Below, piece by piece: positions 36,975-48,199 of a stretch of 64,000 nucleotides of DNA (positions are counted from its first letter, which is position 1; the number at the start of each line of letters is the position of its first letter). The stretch spans positions 26,678,913-26,742,912 of the forward strand of contig NC_046677.1 of assembly GCF_003369915.1 (NCBI RefSeq). Reading direction: 5' to 3'. Source of the stretch: Drosophila miranda (taxonomy: Eukaryota > Arthropoda > Insecta > Diptera > Drosophilidae). The notes under the pieces are model-generated. The model was not told the DNA's origin. It saw only the letters and a program-made list of their open reading frames with translations, and did not search any database. Both the position numbers and the translations under genes were made by a program.

Positions 36975-37070
36975 TACATAATACAAAACCCACCCTTTTC
37001 TGCTACATTGCAAAAGCAGAGAGAGAGAGAGACAGAGAGACAACAGTTGCGGCTGCGCTGTCGGCTGACG
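36975..37070 (+). repeat. degenerate partial third copy
   Basis: ACCCACCCTTT-CTGCTAC followed by a purine-rich GAGAGAGAGACAGAG tract matches the middle of the 389-bp unit with clear divergence. Confidence 0.6.
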
Positions 37071-37221
37071 TATTTTTTTTGTACACAGAAGCAGGCGCAC
37101 GCAAAATCACACACACACAGCGACAGCCAATATATCACTCTCACTCTTGCAAGGCAGATCTGCGGCGGCGCGACTGCGCTGCTTTGAAGTCATTTTCGCA
37201 AATGGCGGCGCTGCCGATTGC

Positions 37222-37230
37222 TATAAAAAG
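37222..37230 (+). promoter_or_regulatory. TATA-like box upstream of the minisatellite
   Basis: CTATAAAAAGGCG context in a GC-rich stretch. It could be a promoter of repeat origin. No clear Inr lies at the right distance. Confidence 0.3.
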
Positions 37231-37324
37231 GCGAGCACAGTCGAATCCACGGGGCTTTATTTTCATTTTTTTGAATTGAACACATCTACTCTACTAAGCT
37301 TAGTGCGCATGGAGTCAACACCAT

Positions 37325-37495
37325 GGCACACTAGAACCTCCGCACCATAGAACCACCGCACCATAGAACCAGCGCACCTTAGAACCTCCGCACCATAGAA
37401 CCACCGCACCATAGAACCACCGCAACATGCGCACCATGGCACACTAGAACCTCCGCACCTTAGAACCAGCGCACCATAGAACCCCCGCACCTTGG
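37325..37495 (+). repeat. 16-bp minisatellite
   Basis: About ten units of consensus ATAGAACCACCGCACC with variants (CTAGAACCTCCGCACC, TTAGAACCAGCGCACC). The shifts of variants suggest slippage or unequal exchange. Confidence 0.9.
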
Positions 37496-37610
37496 CAGTT
37501 GCGTCTTGAGTGCCGTCTTCCAACCCCCGGCTCACTCGCTTTGCTTACTTGCGCAAATGATTAAAACATTACCGAACACCTTCATCGGGCCTCCCATAGA
37601 CCCACAAAAC

Positions 37611-40600
37611 TCGGTCATAGTCTGTTATTTTCTTTACTCTTCATGGCTCACTCTTCCTGTCCTGAAGAAGAATCTGATTAAATTGTACTTTGTCATTTTA
37701 AAATATTTCTACTTGGCAACTTACTTCACCCAACTTCATTACAATCGTCTCAATTTTGTTTAGTGTCGATTGATTATTATTGATTATATTATTATTGCAT
37801 TATTATACAAAAAATCTTAAAACTTAAAAATTGTGTTGTTGGAAGACAACCCAGCTTCCAACAACAGCCGGTCCCGCACATCTCTCTGCTCGTGGTGTGT
37901 AGACGGATATACCGTTATACATACGTCAATCTTTGAGATCCACGCCGTGACGATTCCGAATATCAAGTGGCGGAAATATGTGACTTGATCTCCCCTACAT
38001 GATACATTTTCTTTTTTCTATGTATTTTGCATTAATGGCGGAATTTTGCCACTCGCAATCGATTATCCTTCTTGAGAGCGCCTTGGACCCTCCTAATTTG
38101 TTCATGAGGCAAGTGGAATTGTTTAGTGTTCGAATCGGAGGTACTCGTATGAATATAGTCGGTCATAGTCTGTTATTTTCTTTACTCTTCATGGCTCACT
38201 CTTCCTGTCCTGAGGAAGAATCTGATTAAATTGTACTTTGTCATTTTAAAATATTTCTACTTGGCAACTTACTTCACCCAACTTCATTACAATCGTCTCA
38301 ATTTTGTTTAGTGTCGATTGATTATTATTGATTATATTATTATTGCATCATTACAATCGTCTCAATTTTGTTAAGTGTCGATTGATTATTATTAATTATA
38401 TTATTATTGCATTATTATACAAAAAAAATCTTAAAACTTAAAAATTGTGTTGTTGGAAGCTGGGTTGTATACGGTACTTGGCAACTTACTTCACCGAATT
38501 TCCTTGCCAACTTCATCGCAAAGGTCTCTATTTTCGTCAGTGTCGATTGATTATTATTAATTATATTATTGTTGCATTATTATACAAAAAAAATCTTAAA
38601 ACTTAAAAATTGTGTTGTTGGAAGCTGGGTTGTATACGGTACTTGGCAACTTACTTCACCGAATTTCCTTGCCAACTTCATCGCAATGGTCTCTATTTTC
38701 GTCAGTGTCGACCGGCCAGCCGGTCCCGCACATCTCTCTGCTCGTGGTGTGTAGACGGATATACCGTTATACATACGTCAATCTTTGAGATCCACGCCGT
38801 GACGATTCCGAATATCAAGTGGCGGAAATATGTGACTTGATCTCCCCTACATGATACATTTTCTTTTTTCTATGTATTTTGCATTAATGGCGGAATTTTG
38901 CCACTCGCAATCGATTATCCTTCTTGAGAGCGCCTTGGACCCTCCTAATTTGTTCATGAGGCAAGTGGAATTGTTTAGTGTTCGAATCGGAGGTACTCGT
39001 ATGAATATAGTCGGTCATAGTCTGTTATTTTCTTTACTCTTCATGGCTCACTCTTCCTGTCCTGAGGAAGAATCTGATTAAATTGTACTTTGTCATTTTA
39101 AAATATTTCTACTTGGCAACTTACTTCACCCAACTTCATTACAATCGTCTCAATTTTGTTTAGTGTCGATTGATTATTACTGATTATATTATTATTGCAT
39201 CATTACAATCGTCTCAATTTTGTTAAGTGTCGATTGATTATTATTAATTATATTATTATTGCATTATTATACAAAAAAAATCTTAAAACTTAAAAATTGT
39301 GTTGTTGGAAGCTGGGTTGTATACGGTACTTGGCAACTTACTTCACCGAATTTCCTTGCCAACTTCATCGCAAAGGTCTCTATTTTCGTCAGTGTCGATT
39401 GATTATTATTAATTATATTATTGTTGCATTATTATACAAAAAAAATCTTAAAACTTAAAAATTGTGTTGTTGGAAGCTGGGTTGTATACGGTACTTGGCA
39501 ACTTACTTCACCGAATTTCCTTGCCAACTTCATCGCAATGGTCTCTATTTTCGTCAGTGTCGACCGGCCAGCCGGTCCCGCACATCTCTCTGCTCGTGGT
39601 GTGTAGACGGACATACCGTTATACATACGTCAATCTTTGAGATCCACGCCGTGACGATTCCGAATATCAAGTGGCGGAAATATGTGACTTGATCTCCCCT
39701 ACATGATACATTTTCTTTTTTCTATGTATTTTGCATTAATGGCGGAATTTTGCCACTCGCAATCGATTATCCTTCTTGAGAGCGCCTTGGACCCTCCTAA
39801 TTTGTTCATGAGGCAAGTGGAATTGTTTAGTGTTCGAATCGGAGGTACTCGTATGAATATAGTCGGTCATAGTCTGTTATTTTCTTTACTCTTCATGGCT
39901 CACTCTTCCTGTCCTGAAGAAGAATCTGATTAAATTGTACTTTGTCATTTTAAAATATTTCTACTTGGCAACTTACTTCACCCAACTTCATTACAATCGT
40001 CTCAATTTTGTTTAGTGTCGATTGATTATTATTGATTATATTATTATTGCATTATTACAATCGTCTCAATTTTGTTAAGTGTCGATTGATTATTATTAAT
40101 TATATTATTATTGCATTATTATACAAAAAAAATCTTAAAACTTAAAAATTGTGTTGTTGGAAGCTGGGTTGTATACGGTACTTGGCAACTTACTTCACCG
40201 AATTTCCTTGCCAACTTCATCGCAAAGGTCTCTATTTTCGTCAGTGTCGATTGATTATTATTGATTATATTATAATTGCATTATTATACAAAAAAATCTT
40301 AAAACTTAAAAATTGTGTTGTTGGAAGCTGGGTTGTATACGGTACTTGGCAACTTACTTCACCGAATTTCCTTGCCAACTTCATCGCAATGGACTCTATT
40401 TTCGTCAGTGTCGACCGGCCAGCCGGTCCCGCACATCTCTCTGCTCGTGGTGTGTAGACGGACATACCGTTATACATACGTCAATCTTTGAGATCCACGC
40501 CGTGACGATTCCGAATATCAAGTGGCGGAAATATGTGACTTGATCTCCCCTACATGATACATTTTTTTTTTTCTGTGTATTTTGCATTAATGGCGGAATT

Positions 40601-42936
40601 TTGCCACTCGCAATCGACTATCCTTCTTGAGAGCGCCTTGGACCCTCCTTATTTGTTCATGAGGCAAGTGGAATTGTTTAGTGTTCGAATCGGAGGTACT
40701 CGTATGAATATAGTCGGTCATAGTCTGTTATTTTCTTTACTCTTCATGGCTCACTCTTCCTGTCCTGAAGAAGAATCTGATTAAATTGTACTTTGTCATT
40801 TTAAAATATTTCTACTTGGCAACTTACTTCACCCAACTTCATTACAATCGTCTCAATTTTGTTTAGTGTCGATTGATTATTATTGATTATATTATTATTG
40901 CATTATTACAATCGTCTCAATTTTGTTAAGTGTCGATTGATTATTATTAATTATATTATTATTGCATTATTATACAAAAAAAATCTTAAAACTTAAAAAT
41001 TGTGTTGTTGGAAGCTGGGTTGTATACGGTACTTGGCAACTTACTTCACCGAATTTCCTTGCCAACTTCATCGCAATGGTCTCTATTTTCGTCAGTGTCG
41101 ACCGGCCAGCCGGTCCCGCACATCTCTCTGCTCGTGGTGTGTAGACGGACATACCGTTATACATACGTCAATCTTTGAGATCCACGCCGTGATGATTCCG
41201 AATATCAAGTGGCGGAAATATGTGACTTGATCTCCCCTACATGATACATTTTCTTTTTTCTGTGTATTTTGCATTAATGGCGGAATTTTGCCACTCGCAA
41301 TCGACTATCCTTCTTGAGAGCGCCTTGGACCCTCCTAATTTGTTCATGAGGCAAGTGGAATTGTTTAGTGTTCGAATCGGAGGTACTCGTATGAATATAG
41401 TCGGTCATAGTCTGTTATTTTCTTTACTCTTCATGGCTCACTCTTCCTGTCCTGAAGAAGAATCTGATTAAATTGTACTTTGTCATTTTAAAATATTTCT
41501 ACTTGGCAACTTACTTCACCCAACTTCATTACAATCGTCTCAATTTTGTTTAGTGTCGATTGATTATTATTGATTATATTATTATTGCATTATTACAATC
41601 GTCTCAATTTATTTTAGTGTCGATTGATTATTATTGATTATATTATAATTGCATTATTATACAAAAAAATCTTAAAACTTAAAAATTGTGTTGTTGGAAG
41701 CTGGGTTGTATACGGTACTTGGCAACTTACTTCACCGAATTTCCTTGCCAACTTCATCGCAATGGACTCTATTTTCGTCAGTGTCGACCGGCCAGCCGGT
41801 CCCGCACATCTCTCTGCTCGTGGTGTGTAGACGGACATACCGTTATACATACGTCAATCTTTGAGATCCACGCCGTGATGATTCCGAATATCAAGTGGCG
41901 GAAATATGTGACTTGATCACCCCTACATGATACATTTTCTTTTTTCTGTGTATTTTGCATTAATGGCGGAATTTTGCCACTCGTAATCGACTATCCTTCT
42001 TGAGAGCGCCTTGGACCCTCCTAATTTGTTCATGAGGCAAGTGGAATTGTTTAGTGTTCGAATCGGAGGTACTCGTATGAATATAGTCGGTCATAGTCTG
42101 TTATTTTCTTTACTCTTCATGGCTCACTCTTCCTGTCCTGAAGAAGAATCTGATTAAATTGTACTTTGTCATTTTAAAATATTTCTACTTGGCAACTTAC
42201 TTCACCCAACTTCATTACAATCGTCTCAATTTTGTTTAGTGTCGATTGATTATTATTGATTATATTATTATTGCATTATTACAATCGTCTCAATTTTGTT
42301 TAGTGTCGATTGATTATTATTAATTATATTATTATTGCATTATTATACAAAAAAAATCTTAAAACATAAAAATTGTGTTGTTGGAAGCTGCGTTGTATAC
42401 GGTACTTGGCAACTTACTTCACCGAATTTCCTTGCCAACTTCATCGCAAAGGTCTCTATTTTCGTCAGTGTCGATTGATTATTATTGATTATATTATTAT
42501 TGCATTATTATACAAAAAAATCTTAAAACTTAAAAATTGTGTTGTTGGAAGCTGGGTTGTATACGGTACTTGGCAACTTACTTCACCGAATTTCCTTGCC
42601 AACTTCATCGCAATGGTCTCTATTTTCGTCAGTGTCGACCGGCCAGCCGGTCCCGCACATCTCTCTGCTCGTGGTGTGTAGACGGATATACCGTTATACA
42701 TACGTCAATCTTTGAGATCCACGCCGTGACGATTCCGAATATCAAGTGGCGGAAATATGTGACTTGATCTCCCCTACATGATGCATTTTCTTTTTTCTAT
42801 GTATTTTGCATTAATGGCGGAATTTTGCCACTCGCAATCGACTATTCTTCTTGAGAGCGCCTTGGACCCTCCTAATTTGTTCATGAGGCAAGTGGAATTG
42901 TTTAGTGTTCGAATCGGGGGTACTCGTATGAATATA
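37611..42936 (+). repeat. large tandem array, ~850/687-bp units with nested sub-repeats
   Basis: Seven units, counted from the recurring TCGGTCATAG, start at 37611, 38159, 39011, 39863, 40714, 41401 and 42087. Unit lengths are 548, 852, 852, 851, 687, 686 and 850 bp. Long units hold two copies of a 165-bp module and short units one, which accounts exactly for the 165-bp difference. Inside units a 64-bp block (ATTACAATCGTCTC...) is also doubled. Each complete unit has an inverted repeat GACCGGC-CA-GCCGGTC. Units are almost identical. A 76-codon frame recurs in most units, but one unit carries a stop in it (TCGTAA near 41985), so it is not a conserved protein. The family is not recognised; it could be an internal expansion of a Helitron-like element. 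Confidence 0.95.
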
Positions 42937-42943
42937 CGAGTAC
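42920..42943. repeat. perfect hairpin at the right end of the array
   Basis: GTACTCGTAT and ATACGAGTAC are perfect 10-bp arms around GAAT. Every unit carries the left arm. The right arm exists only here, where the array stops. Confidence 0.9.
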
Positions 42944-43224
42944 CAGTGCGCACCCTGCACTTGCGAGTCTATCACAAGTTTTGTCCTTGCTATTATTGGC
43001 GCAGAAAGTCCACTGATGTTTTTTACGTTTTAAGATTATTATTTTCTTTATTTCTCGCCAACCTCTCCGTCTTGTCGATACAGCAAAAGTGGCTCTTGAA
43101 CCCAGCTCCGATCTCAAGCTCTCTTCCGATCTAGTTCTCGCATAGTTCTAGTTCGCTGAACTCGTGGCTTTTCCACCTCATTCAACCCAAATTTGTAGCA
43201 GTGTTCGTAGAGTTAAATTAAGAG
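42944..43224. other. spacer between two repeat families
   Basis: Unique-looking DNA. It contains CTCTTCCGATCT at 43121-43132, which resembles the end of a common sequencing adapter (see findings). No gene. Confidence 0.5.
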
Positions 43225-43824
43225 CAAATAATAAAATACACAGGGGGGAAGGGGGGTCAATGCGCCGCCCCCCTTCGTGAAAACCTGGGTATTAACCCTT
43301 TGTGTTATTTTTTAAAATTTGGTATTATTAGTGTTGGAATTAGCATAATTCTTGGGCGCTCTCAAGAAGGATAGACGATTGCTAGTTATTTATATTTTCC
43401 ACTAGCAATATTACACATTAATTAGCCAAAAAGTTTCGGCATACCAAAGGCAAAACTTGTGATAAACTCCCAGGTGAAAATGTAGAAATTTAAAGTGCAA
43501 ATAATAAAATACACAGGGGGGAAGGGGGGTCAATGCGCCGCCCCCCTTCGTGAAAACCTGGGTATTAACCCTTTGTGTTATTTTTTAAAATTTGGTATTA
43601 TTAGTGTTGGAATTAGCATAATTCTTGGGCGCTCTCAAGAAGGATAGACGATTGCTAGTTATTTATATTTTCCACTAGCAATATTACACATTAATTAGCT
43701 AAAAAGTTTCGGGATACCAAAGGCAAAACTTGTGATAAACTCCCAGGTGAAAATATAGAAATTTAAAGTGCAAATAATAAAATACCCAGGCGGGAAGGGG
43801 GGTCAATGCGCCGCCCCCCTTCGT
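43225..43824 (+). repeat. 273-bp tandem repeat, 2.2 copies
   Basis: Copies start at 43225, 43498 and 43771; the third is cut at 43824, where a (GACA)4 run begins. Each has a G-rich foldback (AAGGGGGG and CCCCCCTT, 11-nt loop) and, in reverse orientation, a ~27-bp core shared with the large satellite unit. Confidence 0.95.
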
Positions 43825-43840
43825 GACAGACAGACAGACA
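43825..43840. repeat. (GACA)4 microsatellite
   Basis: Four perfect units abutting the truncated third 273-bp copy. GACA/GTCT-type microsatellites are known inside Drosophila mini-me/DINE-1-like elements, so this could be the tail of such an element. That link is inference. Confidence 0.85.
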
Positions 43841-44109
43841 TTTTTCATTTTTCTCGTATCGCAAATTATTGCTGAGCGATTTGACCAGCTTGAAATCGAG
43901 GCTGAACTAGATGACCTAAAGGGGATCTAGGGTGACCAGGATGAGCAGAAGGAGATCCAGGTGGCATGCATGTTAATTTCGGTCAAAATCGGCCATGAAT
44001 ATACCCAAAAAATCATAATAAAATATAAAATTTGGTATTTTTTTAGATTAAGGTTTTCTTTTTAGTCTTATAAGAAAATACCGAATATTAAAGTAATGCA
44101 AATTTCGCA

Positions 44110-46150
44110 AAATTAAAGTAGCCGCAAAAAGAGTTTTTTTTTTTTGTTTGCAGTCGATTGGCAGCACTCCCTCTGCTTTGTCGTTTTCTTGTACTTCTTA
44201 CCCTCTCTTTTTTCGCCTTCCTTTGCTTTTCTTACCTCCTGTCCAGGCAATTGACCAAAAGTCAACGTGTGTGTGTGTGTCTGTCTTTCGCGGCCTGTCT
44301 GTGCTTCGTCTCCTTCACATGTGTTTCCCTCTCCCCGTCTGTCCACTGTCCGCTGTCCGTCTTCTTTCCATCTCTGTCCGTCTGCTGGCCATCCAACTCG
44401 ACGAACTTGACGGACAGGCCGCCGTCGCCGCTGTCGCCGTCCGTGCGGTTGTTGAGCTCTGCTCGCTCCCCCTATCCCCCCTCCATTCTTTGTTCTGGTC
44501 TCTCTCTCTCTCTCTCGTTCTCTGGACACCTGCACTCTTCTGGCACACTGCTGCATGTTCTTGGCTCTCTCTGCCTGCGGTTTCCGTAGCTCTCGGCTCT
44601 CTCTTCGGCTGAAAGAAGTTGATGGAATGCTAGAAGGATAAAGAGTATGAGGGGAAAGGGTAGGAACATGAGGAGGATGAGTGTGATGATGTGTAGAAAG
44701 AGGATTGTGGAGGAATAGTGGAATGAGAGTGGCCAGAACGCACTTTATCCTCGAGAGATTTCCCCCCCCCCCCCCCCCCCTCCCGGCAATGTTCCACTTC
44801 ATTTTCTTATTGTTCTTTTGGCTCTGTTTTGTTGTTGTTTTCGTCATTCTGCTTCTTTGTTTGTCCTACCTGCAGCTGATCCTCTTATTGGGCCTCTGGC
44901 CTCAAGACAAACCATTGTTCGGGGATCTGTTGGGATGCTGCCAGGGGCAAGATCGATCATTCCATATCACAGTCGGACACTATATCATCTAAAAGTATTA
45001 TAGGAACCCTCGTTCTGCAAGGGTTTATCTCTGTAGAACTTCCCTCTCTCGAGAATTCCTATTTTCTGCTGTTAAAGCCTCTGTCTACCCCCTTCCCTTC
45101 CCTTCCCTGCTTTGACTCTTTTTTTCTGCAACGACTTCTTAGGCCTCTTCTCCCCCTCCCCTTTCTGGCTTAATCTGTTTGTAATTCAAGCCCCCAAGCC
45201 CCATTCCCCAACCCAAGATCATGTTTTGGTTTTTAATTTCGTCTTCTCCTCCTCCTTCTTCTTTGGGTTGGGTCTTCAACTGCTTTTTTTTTCTGATCCG
45301 AACTTCTTTTTCTTCTCTTTCTTCCACTCCCACTTCTTCTTCTTCCTTTTCTGTTTCTTCTTGTTTCTCAGCTTCTGTTGATGTTGGTTTTTTTTCTCAG
45401 TTTGTTTTTGTTTGGGTTCTTTAGGGGTTTTTTTTTTTTTTGTTGTTCGGGGTTTCAATTGTTCTTTGATTTTCAATCAGATCAAGAGATCAAAAATCAA
45501 ATTTGGAATCGATTTCTGTCCGCTGTGGTAGAGCGGGAGCAAACATATATTTTCAACAAGAAATCTATGGAGGGGGTACGGAAATATCTGATGTGTAAAA
45601 AGGTTACGATTTTTACTTGAAATTATTTCTGAAGGCTACCGAAAGTCGACTTTAATCTTCTTATGGGCTAAGACCTGGGATAAGTCTGATTCCTCTCGCT
45701 CCCCTTGCTCCCACATTCCCTAATTTTTTTCAAGCCTTTGTCCGCTCTTAAGTGTCTTATTTTTAACCCTTTTACATTGTCTTTCTCATGATAGACCTTC
45801 CCGAAAAGAGCCTCAGTTCTAGGACTTTAGTTCTAGGACTTTTCCTATATATGTAATTATAATGAATAATTCTCCAATGATCTTTCTCCCGTTTCTTATG
45901 GTTATATAGATCCTTTCTGGTATATTCTCGGTCCCCCCCCTTTAACACTTTCTTCTTCACCTTCTCTTGAATCTTCCCGTTTTGATGCTCCTTCCCTTCC
46001 CTGATTCCCTTCCTTCTTTCTGATCTCTCCACTAAGTTCCTGTTCTCATCCACCCTCTTGTCTTTCCATTTCCGATCAAAATTCTTAGATAATGTGAAGA
46101 AAAACTTACACATTTCTACTACCAGAAGAGGGATATCAAGATAGTTAAGG
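44110..46150. other. strongly pyrimidine-rich non-coding DNA
   Basis: C/T-rich on the + strand for about 2 kb, with a (TC)9 run at 44499-44516, a C19 homopolymer at 44762-44780 and T/C blocks at 45110-45430. The long frames here (for example 44113-44847 minus) come from this bias. No gene is supported. Confidence 0.65.
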
Positions 46151-46166
46151 TAGATTCAGCATATCC

Positions 46167-46247
46167 CTAAAATTGTTGTCCAAGGAAGGTATCTTTTGCC
46201 TCCCACTCCTTGGGGTCATTCCGTATGCGCCTCTCGTGCGTGGACAT
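46167..46247 (-). other. possible short coding fragment (26 aa)
   Basis: On the - strand an ATG at 46247 opens 26 codons (including RNDPKEWEAKDTF) with strong G/C third-base use, ending in TAG at 46167. A possible acceptor (TTCAG) lies just upstream, so it may be a terminal exon. The DNA is locally GC-rich with a GCGGCCGC-centred palindrome. No family is recognised. Confidence 0.25.
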
Positions 46248-46259
46248 CCGCCCTGAAGA

Positions 46260-48100
46260 TGGGCTCCCGGTGTCTGCGGCCGCCAGACGCCACCAAATGG
46301 GTATTTAATCAAAAATCCAATACAAAATGGGTAGAAAGAGTATCACTACACAATCTGTTAAAAAATCACACGATTTTCCCTTCTTCTGCATCGAAAAACC
46401 AATGACAATAACAAACAACAAAAAATTGTCATGCAAAAAGCGTTCCCAAAAGAGTTTCACAGCCGCCAGCTTTGGTCAGCCGAAGAACATGTTTTCTTCA
46501 AAGGAAAAAAAAACAGGTTATTGGCAGAGAGGGAGGGGGCGGGGACAGTGGGTGGGAGAGATCGAAAGGTGTGCTGCTTGAGAGAGAGAGATCTAAAAGA
46601 AACGGCAGCCAAAAGCAGACATGAAGAGCGGGAGAGCGAGAAAGAACTCAAGAGACTCCAATGCATACACCTCGCCTCCCCCCTCCCGTACCGACGAAAG
46701 AAAAAACTGGTTAAAAGTAGATCGTTAAACCGCAATACGAAAACAGCGCATGTGTGCAAGCAAGACACCACACACACACACGCGTACGAAACGAGCTTCG
46801 AACTTGACGAAGTCTTTCGAAGCGAACTTGTTGCGTCTCTTGCATCGCCCCTAAGTCGCAAGCGGTTTTTCTCCTTCCACCAAGTATCACTATTTCTATC
46901 CCACTCGCTCACTTATTCCCCTTTTTCTTGTTAATACCATCTCCCTCTAACTTCATTGGCGCAGCTGGGATACACTGCTTGTTTTGCTGGCTAACTTGTT
47001 GCCGTTGTAACTGGTTTTTCCTCGATGGAAACTTGTTAACAGAACGGGTTCAAGAAACGCTAGAAAAGCGCACGCTGTTGAGGAGTTCGAAAAACGCGCA
47101 GAAAACGCGTCAAATCGCTGGAAAAACGCAACATGGTGCTAGTCGCTGGCTCTATCTCTCTCAATTTCGAAATGTTAACAGAGAGAGGGCCCAGTGTTAA
47201 GGACTGTTAGCTGCTCTCTTGAATGTTATGCTTTTTCGAACTGCTGTTCGGGCTTCGGCTCTCTCTCTCTCGGCTAGCCACGCAACATGTTTCCAGCAAC
47301 CGCCGATTGACTCAAACGAAATATTTACTGCAAAATATTTATCAACATAGTATTTCGTGTACACAAAATATAGGCTATTTTCATTCGTCATATTTATACG
47401 CAAGAATGTTCCAACCAATCATTCCAGCATCCAACATGTTGTTTAGCAGCATGCTGCTGCTGCTCATGAACATTGCGCGAAATGAGCACGAGATCGAAAT
47501 TATGCTATGGAAAGGTGTGGGCAACAGAGAAATGTGGTCCGGCAACATACCAGGTACACTACGCACCTCACCTCACCGTGTTTGATCAACAATTTACTCT
47601 GTTGGCTACAGCCACTGTAAGCAATCACGGCATGTTGAGAATTGGGGTGGCTTTTATACGACATGCGTTGAATTTTCTGCGCGGTGCTGACTGTTGTCCA
47701 TACCTTTCTTCTGCCTTGCCGGCAACACGTTTTCTAGCAACATGAGTCCCACAAAATAGTCTCACATGTAAGCAAAACAAAATAAAGCGGACTTAAATAA
47801 GGATCCAAAGAAAAGCATTTTATTTGGTTGCTGCCCCAAGACTTTTTTCCTTGAACAAATAGAAAATCTTTTTAATGTTCGCTCTCAAATGATATTCCAA
47901 TGGATTGCATTTAAATTCGTGCCGCTGAATTTCAAATAATTTCTATTTGGCGCGCAACACTTCGCTTAATCGGGTAAGGGATCTCTTTTAACCGGTAGCC
48001 AACAATGAGTCCCATTCCATGCACAAAAGCTGCGGCAACACTATTCGTATGGGCCAGACTCATGTGCCGAGAAAATCCGATGTGCCCGCAACATGGCGCG
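46260..48100. other. upstream region of the long first exon, CAACATG-enriched
   Basis: No coding sequence I trust; the 167-aa + frame at 46431-46934 is low-complexity. From 47129 to 48095 CAACATG/CATGTTG occurs seven times and TTAACAG/CTGTTA three times nearby. Also has GA/CT tracts of the GAGA-factor type. Confidence 0.5.
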
Positions 48101-48109
48101 TCAACAATG

Positions 48110-48117
48110 TGACGTCA
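48110..48117. promoter_or_regulatory. perfect CRE palindrome TGACGTCA
   Basis: CREB/ATF-type octamer just upstream of the presumed first exon. A second TGACGTCA lies at 50653-50660. About one would be expected by chance in a window of this size, so this is weak on its own. Confidence 0.4.
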
Positions 48118-48199
48118 AAAAAAAAAATCCGCCGGACCGAACGCACGCACCCTCTGTGAAATTTTCTGTCGAAAACCCGTTACGCCGCCGTCGCCGCGT

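Noticed and set aside
37999..42690. 76-aa and 61-aa frames repeated in the satellite units
   Set aside because: They recur because the units are copies. At least one unit has a stop inside the 76-aa frame, and the frames overlap on both strands.
44113..44847. 244-aa - strand frame
   Set aside because: Arises from purine-rich low-complexity DNA (Arg/Glu/Lys repeats); no start context, motif or codon bias.
46431..46934. 167-aa + frame
   Set aside because: Low-complexity Lys/Arg/Ser composition with an overlapping - strand frame of similar length; no domain.
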